64,000 bases of DNA from Paucilactobacillus hokkaidonensis JCM 18461 (GCF_000829395.1 NZ_AP014680.1:372001-436000), one strand, 5' to 3'; counted from the stretch's first letter, positions 49,441 through 60,746 are shown. Program-made: numbers and translations. Notes: generated by a model not told the origin, from the letters alone.

Positions 49441-49486
49441 CAGTAAAAAACGAGTATCTCAAAAATGGGATACTCGTTTTTTACTG
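49441..49486. terminator. Bidirectional terminator between mazF and the CBS gene
   Basis: CAGTAAAAAACGAGTATC pairs perfectly with its complement ending at 49486. A-run and T-run serve both convergent genes. Confidence 0.92.
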
Positions 49487-49506
49487 TTTTGGTTTATTAG
49501 TTATGA

Positions 49507-50148
49507 TTAAAGTTTGGAATGTAAATTTTCAATTTCAGGGACTTCAAATCCTTTACGTTGCAGATTATGCACGATTTTTTTTAAAATGTCGTTAGTGACG
49601 CCAGAAGGTAATGTAAATAAAATACGGCGGACAACGTTAGGTTCTTGCAAGTCCAATGTTATACAGTTGGCGATCGGCGTGTATTTTGTGATTGCCTTTG
49701 CCATGTTAACCAGGGAACCGCGTTCATCGCGAGTAATGACAGTGAGAACGTAGCTACCAGCATGAATGTTCCAACCCTCAGCCAGCATGCTGAGCAATTT
49801 GGTGTGCGTTAATATGCCATAAAACTGGCTTTGCTCGTCTAAGACAGCAATATATGGTAAATCTTTGATTGAAAAAAAGATATTAAAAAAAGCTGCATTA
49901 ACTGAAATGAATTTAGTTGAATTTTTTAAAAGATTTGTTACGGGGAGGTTCATGTCGCCACCGCGAGATTTGTGCCTGTAAATGTGCATCTTGTAAATAT
50001 TACCACGGAAAATTTTCCCAGTGTTGTCTAGTACAGGGACACAGCGAAAGTCAGATTCTTCTAAAATATCAAGTGCTTGAGCCAGAGTAGTGTCTTCTTG
50101 TAACGTTGTTAAATTTTCTTTTGTCTTGACCATTGACTTGATTAACAT
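49507..50148 (-). CDS. CBS-domain protein (AcuB-like) with C-terminal ACT-like part
   Basis: 213 residues. Two CBS modules (about 1-60 and 75-130: LDILEESDFRCVPVLDNTGK and LPYIAVLDEQSQFYGILTHT) are followed by an ACT-like regulatory part with LTVITRDERGSLVNMAKAI. Such proteins bind adenine nucleotides. AcuB was linked to acetoin use in Bacillus, but no acetoin genes are here. The start is ATG 50148 on the minus strand. It is a single gene between two terminators. Confidence 0.82.
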   Translation of the reverse strand: MLIKSMVKTKENLTTLQEDTTLAQALDILEESDFRCVPVLDNTGKIFRGNIYKMHIYRHKSRGGDMNLPVTNLLKNSTKFISVNAAFFNIFFSIKDLPYIAVLDEQSQFYGILTHTKLLSMLAEGWNIHAGSYVLTVITRDERGSLVNMAKAITKYTPIANCITLDLQEPNVVRRILFTLPSGVTNDILKKIVHNLQRKGFEVPEIENLHSKL

Positions 50149-50319
50149 AACATTAAAACCTCATTTAATTTTATCTGTAAAGTGCCCTATTAATAATAGC
50201 ATAGATTGGATGATTATGAGAAAAACATTAGAGATTATTTATTTATTTTTTAGTGCACCGATAATAGACAGCACTTTTTGGTTGCTAAAATATGCCCTGG
50301 TCGTAATTTGTTAGTATCC

Positions 50320-50378
50320 AAAAAGAGTTAGTAATCAATAAATTCAAAAAGCAAATTTATTGATTACTAACTCTTTTA
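50320..50378. terminator. ldh terminator hairpin
   Basis: A 24-base arm starting AAAAGAGTTAGTAATC pairs with its perfect complement ending at 50378, around CAAAAAGCA. It is flanked by A4 and T4. The adjacent CCGTGGCTACGCACATACCTA (50393-50413) resembles the right arm of the hairpin-repeat family. Confidence 0.85.
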
Positions 50379-50410
50379 TGCCACGCAACTATCCGTGGCT
50401 ACGCACATAC

Positions 50411-51370
<960 letters not shown>

Positions 51371-51404
51371 TCATCCTTTCAAAACACATTTTTGCAACGT
51401 CCCC

Positions 51405-51451
51405 ATTATATCATGTCTGAGAAAATATTTTACAAAAAAATGTAAAATATT
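51405..51451 (-). promoter_or_regulatory. ldh promoter with overlapping palindrome
   Basis: On the minus strand an extended -10 TGATATAAT lies at 51413-51405. An 11-bp perfect inverted repeat, AATATTTTACA (51424-51434) and TGTAAAATATT (51441-51451) with an A6 spacer, covers the -35 region. It could be an operator, for example for a redox regulator such as Rex, but the match to the known Rex consensus is only partial. Confidence 0.5.
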
Positions 51452-51603
51452 GTTAGGTCTATTAGACACTAATAATCTAGTTAGCTTTAAAATCATTTGT
51501 TTTTGTTTTGCCGTCAACTGGTCTATAATGTTGATTGGATTTGCTGGACGGAGGATATTCCGTTCGGCCTTTTTGTATCAATTTGGGAAGGAATTTTTAA
51601 ATA

Positions 51604-52161
51604 ATGAAAATGATTGTTGGATTAGGAAATATCGGACCACAATACGATCAGACAAGACATAATACTGGGTTTATGGTCGCTGATCGATTTTGCCAGGAGC
51701 ATCAATTAACGTTTAAACGATCAAGAATGGAAGCAATGCTAGCAACTGGAGTAGTTGATGGGCAAAAAGTGTTGGTCGTTAAACCAACGACGTTCATGAA
51801 TGATTCTGGTCGGGCAGTGAGGCCATTAATGGATTACTATAATATTGAGGTTGCAGATTTAGTCGTTGTGCATGATGACATGGATTTACCGGTTGGCAAA
51901 ATCCGACTAAAGAAGCATGGTTCTGCCGGTGGTCACAATGGCATTAAGAGTTTGATTAGCCATATTGGAACCCAGCAATTTAATCGATTAAAGGTCGGAA
52001 TTGATCATCCACAAAAAGTTAGAGTGGTTGATTATGTTCTAGGCAAATTTAAACCGGTTCAAGTTAAACCATTTGAAGATAGCGTTTCTGATGCTGTTAG
52101 TGCACTGGATGCCTGGCTAACTGGCGAGTCGTTTGATCAACTAATGAATCAATTTAATTAG
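51604..52161 (+). CDS. pth: Peptidyl-tRNA hydrolase
   Basis: 185 residues. Releases peptides from peptidyl-tRNA that dropped off ribosomes. MIVGLGNIGPQYDQTRHNTGFM carries N- and H-residues of the active site (H20). VVKPTTFMNDSG, VVHDDMDLPVGKIRLKKHGSAGGHNGIKSL in two blocks, and RLKVGIDHP complete the family. AAGGAA lies upstream. The gene is 20 bases before mfd. Confidence 0.97.
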   Translation: MKMIVGLGNIGPQYDQTRHNTGFMVADRFCQEHQLTFKRSRMEAMLATGVVDGQKVLVVKPTTFMNDSGRAVRPLMDYYNIEVADLVVVHDDMDLPVGKIRLKKHGSAGGHNGIKSLISHIGTQQFNRLKVGIDHPQKVRVVDYVLGKFKPVQVKPFEDSVSDAVSALDAWLTGESFDQLMNQFN

Positions 52162-52181
52162 GCGTTAAAAGGAGATAAAAA

Positions 52182-55100
52182 GTGGAATTAGAAAATTTGC
52201 TAGAACAAATGCCAGAGTTTGATCCAATCGTGAACTCAATTAAGCCGGGAAATCGGCAATTAATCACTGGTATTTCTGGTTCTGCGCGGACGCTCTTATT
52301 AAGTGCATTAAAAAAACATCTACCGCATCCGCAAATTATTGTCACAGATACACTGTTTCATATGGATCAGGTAGCGACGGATTTAATGAACCGATTACCT
52401 GAAGAACATGTATTAACGTTTCCGGCGGAAGAAATGTTGGCCGCAGAAGTAGCTACCAGTTCGCCTAACTATCGACTGCAACGAGTAGAGGCGTTACACG
52501 CGTTATTAGAAAATGAAGATTGTGTCATTGTGACGTCTACTTCAGGGATGAATCGATTATTACCGGCACCAGCAGTATTTAAGCAAGCAGCATTAACACT
52601 GCAGGTTGGTGGTGTTGTGGACTTAGAACAGTCGAGGATTTTACTGAGTTCAATGGGTTATAAGTATGAAAAAATGGTCCTACGACCAGGTGATTTTGCC
52701 ATTCGTGGGTCGATAATTGATATTTATCCATTAAATACGGAATATCCCGTTAGAATTGATTTATTTGATACTGAAATTGATTCATTACGTTATTTTGATG
52801 CGAGTGATCAGCGTAGCGTTGAAAATATTGAACAGGTGACCGTGTTACCGGCCACCGATTTTGTTGTCTCACCAACTGATTTTGATGCAATCGGTAATCG
52901 TGTGCAGACTGCATTTAAAGCGGCTCAAGGTAAACTAACGAGTCAAGATGCGCAAGCCAAACTAGAACAAGCAATCTCACCACTACTAAAGGCTATTGCT
53001 CACCAGCAATTAATGCCTGAAATGATGGAGCTTGCTAATTTAGTGTATCCAAAAAAATATTCGTTACTAGATTATTTGCCGATTGATAGCGAACTATTTG
53101 TTGACGATTTTCCTCGAATTATGGATGCGCAAAAGCAACTACAAACTGATGAAAGTAATTGGCTAGTTGATAAGGTTGAACAACAGCAGTTATTTTCGAC
53201 TGAAAAATTGGGTAATGATGCCACACAGATAATCAGGGCTGATAAACATGCTCAGATTTTTTTTGCACTGTTTCAAAAAGGAATGGGACAGCTTCGGTTT
53301 AGCCAAATAAATAATTTAGTTACACGAAATATGCAACAATTCTTTGGACAACTGCCAATTTTAAAAACCGAAATAAAACGCTGGTTAGCGCAAAAACAAA
53401 CCGTTGTGATCATGGTGAATGGTCAGGAACGAATGGAAAAAATAAATAACACACTACAAGATTTTGATATCAATGTGACAGAGACTAAAGAAAATGAGAT
53501 TAAACCACAAGTTGTGCAATTAATCTCTGCGGGATTGCAAAATGGATTTGAATTACCTAACGCTAATTTAGTTGTCATTACTGAAACTGAGATGTTTAAA
53601 CAGGTTCAAAAAAAGCGTGTTCGGCAACAGACATTAGCCAATGCTGAACGAATTAAAAGCTATACTGACCTTAAACCTGGCGATTATGTAGTCCATGTTA
53701 ATCACGGAATTGGGCAATTCACTGGCATTCAGACGCTCGAAGTCGATGGCGTTAAGCAAGATTATATGACTATCGATTATCAAAAAAATGCACAGATCTT
53801 TGTGCCAATTACACAGCTTAATTTGGTCCAAAAGTACGTGTCATCAGAGGCTAAAACACCACATATTAACAAATTAGGTGGCAGTGAGTGGTCCAAAACA
53901 AAGCGTAAAGTGGCCGCTAAAATTGAAGATATTGCGGATGAATTAGTTGAACTATATGCAGCTCGTGAGGCCGAAAAAGGGTACGCATATCCCAAAGATG
54001 ATGGTTATCAAGATCAGTTTGAAGAGGACTTTCCTTACACTGAAACACGTGATCAGTTGCGGAGTACCGAAGAAATCAAACGAGACATGGAACGAATTAA
54101 ACCGATGGACCGATTATTAGTTGGGGATGTTGGTTACGGTAAAACAGAGGTTGCCTTACGAGCGGCTTTTAAAGCTGTTGAAGCAGGTAAGCAGGTTGCC
54201 TTCTTAGTACCGACAACCATTTTGGCGCAGCAACATTTTGATACGATGCAAAATCGATTTGAAGGCTATCCTGTAAATATTGGTCTGATGTCAAGATTTA
54301 GAACAACTAAGCAGGTGCGAGAAACCGAAGCCCAACTTAAGGCCGGCGAATGTGACATTGTAGTAGGCACCCACCGTCTGTTATCTAAAGATATTAAATT
54401 TAAGGATTTAGGTTTACTCATTATTGATGAAGAACAGCGCTTTGGGGTTAAGCACAAAGAAAAGTTGAAGCAACTGAAATCAAATGTTGATGTGCTGACT
54501 TTGACGGCGACACCAATTCCAAGGACTTTGCACATGTCGATGCTTGGTGTGCGTGATTTATCTGTAATTGAAACGCCACCAGCAGGCCGGTTTCCAATCC
54601 AGACATATGTAATGGAACAAAATGCAGGCGCACTGCGGGATGGTATTATGCGCGAAATGCAACGTGGTGGGCAGGTCTATTACTTACACAATCGAGTTGC
54701 AGATATTGAAAAAACAGTGAGTGAAATTCAGGTATTGGTACCAGAAGCTCGAGTTGGTTATATTCATGGTCAAATGACCGAATCACAACTAGAAGGTGTG
54801 TTGTATGATTTTGTTCGTGGAGAATATGATGTTTTAGTAACTACGTCAATCATTGAAACGGGAGTTGATATTCCCAATGTTAATACATTGTTTGTTGAAG
54901 ATGCAGACAGAATGGGATTATCACAGCTGTATCAGATCCGGGGCCGGATTGGCCGTAGTAATCGGGTCGCCTATGCCTACTTTATGTACCAGCAAAATAA
55001 GGTTTTAACTGAGATAAGTGAAAAACGATTGGCTGCAATTCGGGACTTTACTGAGTTAGGTTCTGGTTTCAAAATTGCCATGCGCGATTTATCGATTCGT

Positions 55101-55727
55101 GGTGCGGGTAACCTACTAGGAAAGCAGCAACATGGGTTTATTGATTCAGTGGGCTACGATTTGTATTCGCAAATGTTAGCGGACGCGGTTGCACAAAAAC
55201 AAGGTCAAAAAGTAACTGAGAAAACCGACAGTGAAATTGAACTTGGCGTAGAAGCATATCTGCCATCCGAATATATTGAAGATCAACGTCAAAAAATTGA
55301 AATCTATAAAGAAATTCGTAAAGCAGAAAATGAAGATCAGTTAACTGAAACGCAGGGCGATCTGATTGATCGTTTCGGTGATTATCCAATTCAAGTTGAG
55401 AATTTGCTGATAATTGGTAAAATTAAATTATTCAGTGACTTAGCATTGTTAGAAAAAATTAGACGGCAAAACGACCAAATATTTGTGTCATTATCTAAAA
55501 AAGCGAGTCAGATTATTTCACCTAAGATTATTTTGCAGCAGTTGGCCAAGACTGGTTTTAAGTCAACGATTGGAGAAACTGACCAAAAGTTAAAGCTTAA
55601 ATTGATAATTCAACCTAAGATGGATCAGGCAACCTGGTTAACACAACTAACTGAATTTATCGGCGCATTAGCACGGCAAACCCATGACAGTGAGGATAAT
55701 CGTGAAACAAAAGTCACACCTTCATAA
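52182..55727 (+). CDS. mfd: Transcription-repair coupling factor
   Basis: 1181 residues. Mfd removes RNA polymerase stalled at DNA damage and recruits UvrA. In order: a UvrB-like N-terminal module (about 1-350), the RNA-polymerase-interaction domain (GDYVVHVNHGIGQFTGIQTL, near 500), a RecG-like translocase with Walker A GDVGYGKTE (648-656), DEEQRFG, TATPIPRTL, and GRIGRSNRVAYAY, then the C-terminal TRCF module. The start is GTG 52182 with AAAGGAG upstream. The 3' end overlaps the next gene. Confidence 0.97.
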   Translation: MELENLLEQMPEFDPIVNSIKPGNRQLITGISGSARTLLLSALKKHLPHPQIIVTDTLFHMDQVATDLMNRLPEEHVLTFPAEEMLAAEVATSSPNYRLQRVEALHALLENEDCVIVTSTSGMNRLLPAPAVFKQAALTLQVGGVVDLEQSRILLSSMGYKYEKMVLRPGDFAIRGSIIDIYPLNTEYPVRIDLFDTEIDSLRYFDASDQRSVENIEQVTVLPATDFVVSPTDFDAIGNRVQTAFKAAQGKLTSQDAQAKLEQAISPLLKAIAHQQLMPEMMELANLVYPKKYSLLDYLPIDSELFVDDFPRIMDAQKQLQTDESNWLVDKVEQQQLFSTEKLGNDATQIIRADKHAQIFFALFQKGMGQLRFSQINNLVTRNMQQFFGQLPILKTEIKRWLAQKQTVVIMVNGQERMEKINNTLQDFDINVTETKENEIKPQVVQLISAGLQNGFELPNANLVVITETEMFKQVQKKRVRQQTLANAERIKSYTDLKPGDYVVHVNHGIGQFTGIQTLEVDGVKQDYMTIDYQKNAQIFVPITQLNLVQKYVSSEAKTPHINKLGGSEWSKTKRKVAAKIEDIADELVELYAAREAEKGYAYPKDDGYQDQFEEDFPYTETRDQLRSTEEIKRDMERIKPMDRLLVGDVGYGKTEVALRAAFKAVEAGKQVAFLVPTTILAQQHFDTMQNRFEGYPVNIGLMSRFRTTKQVRETEAQLKAGECDIVVGTHRLLSKDIKFKDLGLLIIDEEQRFGVKHKEKLKQLKSNVDVLTLTATPIPRTLHMSMLGVRDLSVIETPPAGRFPIQTYVMEQNAGALRDGIMREMQRGGQVYYLHNRVADIEKTVSEIQVLVPEARVGYIHGQMTESQLEGVLYDFVRGEYDVLVTTSIIETGVDIPNVNTLFVEDADRMGLSQLYQIRGRIGRSNRVAYAYFMYQQNKVLTEISEKRLAAIRDFTELGSGFKIAMRDLSIRGAGNLLGKQQHGFIDSVGYDLYSQMLADAVAQKQGQKVTEKTDSEIELGVEAYLPSEYIEDQRQKIEIYKEIRKAENEDQLTETQGDLIDRFGDYPIQVENLLIIGKIKLFSDLALLEKIRRQNDQIFVSLSKKASQIISPKIILQQLAKTGFKSTIGETDQKLKLKLIIQPKMDQATWLTQLTEFIGALARQTHDSEDNRETKVTPS

Positions 55728-57285
55728 AATATTTCAAGGAGCGTTAATTTTAACGCTGTCGACATTGATTGCTAAAATTTTGAGTGCCGCTTATCGGATA
55801 CCATTTCAAAATTTGGTTGGTGATACAGGATTTTACGTCTACCAGCAAGTATATCCGCTTTATGGTATTGGGGTTACATTGGCATTGAGTGGATTACCAG
55901 TGTTCATTTCTAAATTAGTGGCCGAATGTAAAACACAAGTTGAAAAAGAATCATTGGTGCGTCAGTTGCTGCAGATCTTGTTTGTATTTGCCGCTTTTTT
56001 AGTGATTGGTGGTTGGCTTGCAGCTCCTACTTTGGCGACTTTGATGGGGGACGAGCATCTGACTTCCACAATTCGCAGCGTTGTTTTAATGTTTTGTACC
56101 ATGCCAATATTAGCGGTGAGCCGCGGCTACTGGCAGGGCCAATATAATATGATTCCAACTGCAATTTCTCAGCTAATAGAACAAATTGTTCGAGTGACAA
56201 TCGTGATTAGTGTAGCTGTTGTAGCTAGTCAACAACGGTGGAATATATATAAGATGGGCACGTTTGCAATGAGTAGTGCAGTATTAGCCGGTTTGGTTGC
56301 CAGTGCATTTTTAGTGCCTTCCATTTGGCGGATTATGATTGGCACTAGATCCAGGCAACCAGCAGATAGACCACTATGGGGATTAGTTAAACGATTAGTA
56401 ATAGAAGGCGGAGTGGTGTGTTTGTTTGCCGCTTTGATTGTTTTATTCCAGTTGATTGATTCATTTACCGTTAAACGTGGATTAGTGGCTGCGGGTGTGG
56501 CTTCGATCGATGCTAAGGCTCTAAAAGGTGTATTTGATCGTGGACAACCATTAGTTCAGCTGGGCCTGGTAGTGGCAACCTCTTTTTCAGCAGTCTTATT
56601 ACCATCATTGACGACTAGTCGCTTGAAACGTAAAATAATTGAATTTCAGCGTATTTATCGATCAGCATTGCATATCTGTATCGCAATGTCGTTGTTTGCT
56701 ACGGTCGGATTAATTGCGTTGATGCCCCAGATCAATCAATTATTGTTTGCTAACCAAAATGGTAGTGGTGCATTAGCAATTAGTATGATCAATATTGTTT
56801 TAGTTGCTTTGATCACCACATACAGTAGTGTGTTGCAAAGCTTGAATCGATTTTCAGTTACAATGTTTGGGCTAGCTGGTGGGCTAATTACCAAGATGTT
56901 AATTAATTTTAACTTAGTTAAGCATTTTGAGATTGTGGGAGCGGCCATGGGAACGGTTATTGGTTTGCTAGTTACTTTATTAATCATTCACGCAGCATTG
57001 CCAGAGCAATTGCGTCGGTTAAGTACTGACCGTAATTTTAGTTGGAAATTGATCGGTACTTGTTTGTTGCTGTTTGGCAGTGTAAAAATGGTGGATATTG
57101 GCTGCGTGAACATATTCGGTACAGACAGAGTTGCGGCGTTACCAACGGTTATAATTTCAGTTTTAATTGGTTGTTTGGTAGTATTAGGAACTGTAATGTG
57201 GTGGCAATTATTTTCAACAAGGGAAATTGTCACCATTCCCGGTGGTAAAAGAATATTAAAGTTAATAAATCGAGTAAGAAACTAA
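55702..57285 (+). CDS. Polysaccharide-type flippase, MurJ/SpoVB-like (MOP family)
   Basis: 527 residues with about fourteen membrane segments. Candidate lipid II or polysaccharide lipid flippase. Family-like parts are FQGALILTLSTLIAKILSAAYRIPFQNLVG in two blocks, YVYQQVYPLYGIGVTLALSGLPVFISK, AVSRGYWQGQYNM and the final ILKLINR. I take GTG 55702, which has GAGG six bases upstream; an ATG 18 bases earlier lacks a site. It overlaps mfd by 26 nt, in the order mfd-flippase-rqcP-divIC known from Bacillus (spoVB-like yabM). Confidence 0.85.
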   Translation: MKQKSHLHKIFQGALILTLSTLIAKILSAAYRIPFQNLVGDTGFYVYQQVYPLYGIGVTLALSGLPVFISKLVAECKTQVEKESLVRQLLQILFVFAAFLVIGGWLAAPTLATLMGDEHLTSTIRSVVLMFCTMPILAVSRGYWQGQYNMIPTAISQLIEQIVRVTIVISVAVVASQQRWNIYKMGTFAMSSAVLAGLVASAFLVPSIWRIMIGTRSRQPADRPLWGLVKRLVIEGGVVCLFAALIVLFQLIDSFTVKRGLVAAGVASIDAKALKGVFDRGQPLVQLGLVVATSFSAVLLPSLTTSRLKRKIIEFQRIYRSALHICIAMSLFATVGLIALMPQINQLLFANQNGSGALAISMINIVLVALITTYSSVLQSLNRFSVTMFGLAGGLITKMLINFNLVKHFEIVGAAMGTVIGLLVTLLIIHAALPEQLRRLSTDRNFSWKLIGTCLLLFGSVKMVDIGCVNIFGTDRVAALPTVIISVLIGCLVVLGTVMWWQLFSTREIVTIPGGKRILKLINRVRN

Positions 57286-57300
57286 AATGGAGGATTTAAA

Positions 57301-57579
57301 ATGAGATTAGATAAATTTCTCAAAGTTTCACGTATTATTAAGCGACGTTCGGTAGCAAAAGAGATTTCGGACCAGGGTCGTATTACGATTAATGGAAATA
57401 ATGCCAAATCATCAAGCAATGTATCAGTTGATGATCAACTGATTATTAAGTTTGGCAATAAAACTGAAACGGTCAAAATTTTGCGGATTGTGGAAACAAC
57501 TAAAAAAGATGAGGCTGAACAGATGTATGAGATTATTGATGAAAGTTATAAAGAAGACTTCCGTAAGGGCGTTAATTAA
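57301..57579 (+). CDS. rqcP: S4-domain RNA-binding protein RqcP (Hsp15-like, YabO)
   Basis: 92 residues. An S4 domain ([21 protein letters not shown], with [17 protein letters not shown]) and a short acidic tail. RqcP stabilises tRNA on stalled 50S subunits during C-terminal alanine tailing by RqcH. TGGAGG lies upstream. Its position between the flippase and divIC is conserved. Confidence 0.93.
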   Translation: MRLDKFLKVSRIIKRRSVAKEISDQGRITINGNNAKSSSNVSVDDQLIIKFGNKTETVKILRIVETTKKDEAEQMYEIIDESYKEDFRKGVN

Positions 57580-57683
57580 CGATAATTTGTTGGGGTTCAT
57601 TCCCGGAATATCGCAATTTGTTATAGACAAATAATCAGGTGATTGCTATACTTTAAGCATTAATAGTAAAGGGGCAACCGTAA

Positions 57684-58097
57684 ATGGCACAAAATCGCGA
57701 GAATAATGTTTCCCATATTCATACTGCTTATTCAAAACAAATTCTTGCGCGCGAAGCGCAAAATGCTAGTGAACGCCAACAACTGATTAAAATTCGTAAA
57801 AAACGGTTTTACGCGATTATTAGTGTGTTCATAGTATTTGTCATGTTTTTCGGTGTGCAGATTATTCAAAGTCGAGCCAGTTTACGGAGTACTGATGCCC
57901 AAGTAGTTAAGCAAGAAAATAAATTAAAGACCGTTAAAAGCACAAATAAGGATTTAAAACATGAAGTTAAGTTGTTGAATAACGATGATTATCTACAAAA
58001 AGTTATTCGACAAAAGTACTATTATTCAAAAGCAGGTGAAACTATTTATAATTTACCAAGCCAATCTGGCAGCTTAGATAAAGTGAACGGAAAATAA
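57684..58097 (+). CDS. divIC: Septum formation initiator, DivIC/FtsL-like
   Basis: 137 residues. A basic cytosolic start, one membrane segment (about 35-56) and an extracellular coiled coil (about 62-100) ending in NDDYLQKVIRQKYYYSKAGE, the DivIC signature. Part of the division complex with FtsL and DivIB. AAGGGGCAA lies upstream of ATG 57684. It probably has its own promoter (TATACT at 57647). Confidence 0.93.
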   Translation: MAQNRENNVSHIHTAYSKQILAREAQNASERQQLIKIRKKRFYAIISVFIVFVMFFGVQIIQSRASLRSTDAQVVKQENKLKTVKSTNKDLKHEVKLLNNDDYLQKVIRQKYYYSKAGETIYNLPSQSGSLDKVNGK

Positions 58098-58257
58098 CAT
58101 ATTTTTTATAAAATTAGCGATAGTCAGACAGTTGTCGATTATGGCTAGTTTTTTATTTTTAAGGCGTTACATGTGTGGATCGCTTTTTTTCAGTGGCAAC
58201 ACAGTTTTAATCTGTGCTATACTCGAATTACAATATGCAAGGAGGATCTACTTTTTC

Positions 58258-58776
58258 ATGGCAATTGAAGTAGGAACAAAAGTTACAGGGAAAGTTTCAG
58301 GAATTACTAATTTTGGTGCATTTGTGGATTTGGCCGATCATAAAACAGGCTTGGTGCATATCAGTCAAGTATCAAACAGTTTTGTCAAGGATATTCATGA
58401 CGTTTTATCTGTTGGTGATATGGTCACAGTTAAGGTCATTTCAATTGGGGATGATGGCAAGATTGCTTTGTCGATCAAAGCTGCAAATGAGTCGGAACAT
58501 GGTGCTAGAGAAAGTAATCATGGTCCGGCAAAACATTACGAACACAATAGTCATAATGGTGGTCAGGGAAATGATAGTCACCACAGTGGTCAACGTAATT
58601 TTTCACACAATAATCAATCCAATAATCACAAAAATAATCGTGATCATCAAGATGGCGGTAAGGAAGATTTTGATTCCTTACTATCCGGTTTTCTTAAGGA
58701 AAGCGAGTCGAGACTATCAACGTTGAAACATAACACCGAAGGAAAACGTGGTGGCCGTGGTGGTCGACGCAGCTAA
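58258..58776 (+). CDS. S1-domain RNA-binding protein (YabR-like) with His/Asn-rich tail
   Basis: 172 residues. One S1 domain (about 4-75: GTKVTGKVSGITNFGAFVDL, KTGLVHISQVSNSFVKDI, VKVISIGDDGKIALSIK) is followed by a low-complexity tail of about 75 residues very rich in His, Asn, Ser and Gly. It closes with a conserved FDSLLSGFLKESESRLSTLK helix and GRGGRR end. The role is probably RNA binding; exact function unknown. AAGGAGG lies 12 bases upstream of ATG. A TGTGCTATACT element near 58213-58223 is a likely promoter. Confidence 0.9.
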   Translation: MAIEVGTKVTGKVSGITNFGAFVDLADHKTGLVHISQVSNSFVKDIHDVLSVGDMVTVKVISIGDDGKIALSIKAANESEHGARESNHGPAKHYEHNSHNGGQGNDSHHSGQRNFSHNNQSNNHKNNRDHQDGGKEDFDSLLSGFLKESESRLSTLKHNTEGKRGGRGGRRS

Positions 58777-58801
58777 TAATATCAATTAATAACGAGGTAT
58801 T

Positions 58802-60202
58802 ATGGTGAAAACAGCAGTACAGGCAAAATTTGAGCGGAACTTAGCACAGTACCGCTTTTTTAATACACAAGAAACGGTAGTATTAGCAGTTTCAACCGGA
58901 ATTGACTCAATGGTTCTGTTGGAACTGTTTTTACGGTTGCCACCAAAAAGACGACCAAAGATCCTTGTTGCACATGTCAATCATGAGTTACGTGATCAAA
59001 GTGTACAAGAAGAACAATTTATTCGTTCATTTTGTGATCAACACCACTTAGACTTAGAAGTTACGCATTGGGCCAAAGCAAAACATCCAGCTAGCGGTAT
59101 TGAAGAAGCTGCTAGAAGTTTTAGATATCATTTTTTTGCGACGTTACTGCAGCAAAAACATGCTCGAATATTAGTGACAGCCCATCAAGCCAATGATCAA
59201 GCCGAGACGATGTTAATGAAATTAGTCCGTGGTGGACAAGTAGCACAATTGGCTGGTATTGCCAACCAGCGAAAGTTTAAGGATGGTTATTTAATCCGGC
59301 CCTTATTGAACGTTTCACGAACTGAAATAGCACAGTTTGCCCACGAAAATAAAATTAAATGGTTTGAAGACGAGACTAATACAGACTTATCAATTCAACG
59401 AAATCGATTTAGACAGGGGATCATTCCCAATCTGCAAACAGAAAATCCTGCAGTGGTCGATCATTTAATTGATTACCAAAGACAGCTGGTAGAATTAATT
59501 GATTTTGCTGACAATCAACTTCGAGGAATCGTTAAGCAGGTTAATAACGTTAAACGACAGCTGAATTTAGACCTGTATCAACAACTAGAACAGACAACTA
59601 AACGGTTAGTACTGTCGTATTGGTTGGAGAAAGTCCAGCTTGTTACTAATCTTTCACAGGCGCAATTAGGTGAGATGGAACAGTTATTAGATAATCGGAA
59701 TAAACCACAAACAAGACTTAAGTTGAATGATCAACTAGAATTAATTAAACAATATCAATATGCTTGGGTTGTTAAAATTGGGCCAGCCGATATTTCAACT
59801 GCAATCATCCCAGCGACTGTGCTAAAATTAAATCATTGGTACTCCAGTAGTGTGCATGAGTCGATTGGCATTTTTGCGCCTAATGGTGAGCTGGACAAAC
59901 AAAAAGATTGTCAGGTTAACATAATGTGGCTACCATCAAAGGCATTTCCACTTCAATTACGGCGATGGCAAGCTGGAGACGTAATAGCACTAAAAAATGG
60001 GCATCATCAGCAAGTTAGGCGAGTTTTAATTGATCAAAAATTAAATAATGCACAACGGCAAGATCAACTAGTAATTACCGATCAACAAGGCAATGTTATT
60101 TGGTTGGTTGGTCGTAAATTTGCATGGTGGGAACGACCGTTAGACTATCAAGACAAATGGCAGCAGGTTGCGTTTGTCAGACGTTTTATCAGGGGAGAAT
60201 AG
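58802..60202 (+). CDS. tilS: tRNA(Ile)-lysidine synthase
   Basis: 466 residues. Converts the wobble C of tRNA-Ile(CAU) to lysidine. The N-terminal PP-loop reads AVSTGIDSM at 29-37, where the usual motif is SGGxDS; such STG variants are, to my knowledge, frequent in lactobacilli. [42 protein letters not shown] and FEDETNTD follow, and the C-terminal [23 protein letters not shown] domain is present. hpt starts one base after the stop. tilS-hpt-ftsH is a conserved order. Confidence 0.94.
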   Translation: MVKTAVQAKFERNLAQYRFFNTQETVVLAVSTGIDSMVLLELFLRLPPKRRPKILVAHVNHELRDQSVQEEQFIRSFCDQHHLDLEVTHWAKAKHPASGIEEAARSFRYHFFATLLQQKHARILVTAHQANDQAETMLMKLVRGGQVAQLAGIANQRKFKDGYLIRPLLNVSRTEIAQFAHENKIKWFEDETNTDLSIQRNRFRQGIIPNLQTENPAVVDHLIDYQRQLVELIDFADNQLRGIVKQVNNVKRQLNLDLYQQLEQTTKRLVLSYWLEKVQLVTNLSQAQLGEMEQLLDNRNKPQTRLKLNDQLELIKQYQYAWVVKIGPADISTAIIPATVLKLNHWYSSSVHESIGIFAPNGELDKQKDCQVNIMWLPSKAFPLQLRRWQAGDVIALKNGHHQQVRRVLIDQKLNNAQRQDQLVITDQQGNVIWLVGRKFAWWERPLDYQDKWQQVAFVRRFIRGE

Positions 60203-60203
60203 C

Positions 60204-60746
60204 ATGAATAATGATATTGAACGGGTTTTATATAGTAGGGATGACATTTCAAAGGCAGCTCATCGGTTAGGCCAGCAGTTAACTGAGGACTATAAGGACA
60301 AAAAGCCGGTGGTTATTTCTGTTCTCAAGGGCGCTATTTTATTTACGGTTGATGTCATTAAAGAAATGGATGTTTATGCTGAATTAGATTTTATTGATGT
60401 TTCCAGTTATCATGGTGGAACTGAGTCGAGTGGTAAAATTGATTTATTACACGACCTGAGTACAGAAATCAGTGGCCGTAATATTTTAATTATTGAAGAT
60501 ATTATTGATACTGGTCGTACACTGAAATATTTGATTGATTTACTCAAGCAACGCAATGCTGCCGAAATTAAGGTTTGTACGTTGTTAGATAAAGAAGATG
60601 GTCGTTTAATCGATGTTAAAGCCGATTATATTGGGTTTGCCGTTCCAAATGAATTTGTAGTTGGGTATGGGCTAGATTATAAGGAACTATATCGCAACTT
60701 ACCATACGTGGGAGTGTTAAAACCTGAAGTTTACACGGATAAGTAG
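60204..60746 (+). CDS. hpt: Hypoxanthine phosphoribosyltransferase
   Basis: 180 residues. Purine salvage: hypoxanthine or guanine plus PRPP to IMP or GMP. The PRPP loop [17 protein letters not shown] and [15 protein letters not shown] are present, with [26 protein letters not shown] as the C-terminal signature in two blocks. ATG 60204 has AGGGGAG seven bases upstream; longer in-frame starts lie inside tilS. Confidence 0.96.
   Translation: MNNDIERVLYSRDDISKAAHRLGQQLTEDYKDKKPVVISVLKGAILFTVDVIKEMDVYAELDFIDVSSYHGGTESSGKIDLLHDLSTEISGRNILIIEDIIDTGRTLKYLIDLLKQRNAAEIKVCTLLDKEDGRLIDVKADYIGFAVPNEFVVGYGLDYKELYRNLPYVGVLKPEVYTDK

Noticed and set aside
58886-58912. TilS PP-loop defect (STGIDS instead of SGGxDS)
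   Set aside because: The gene is otherwise intact and essential; as far as I recall, this variant is common in lactobacillar TilS, so it is not evidence of inactivation.
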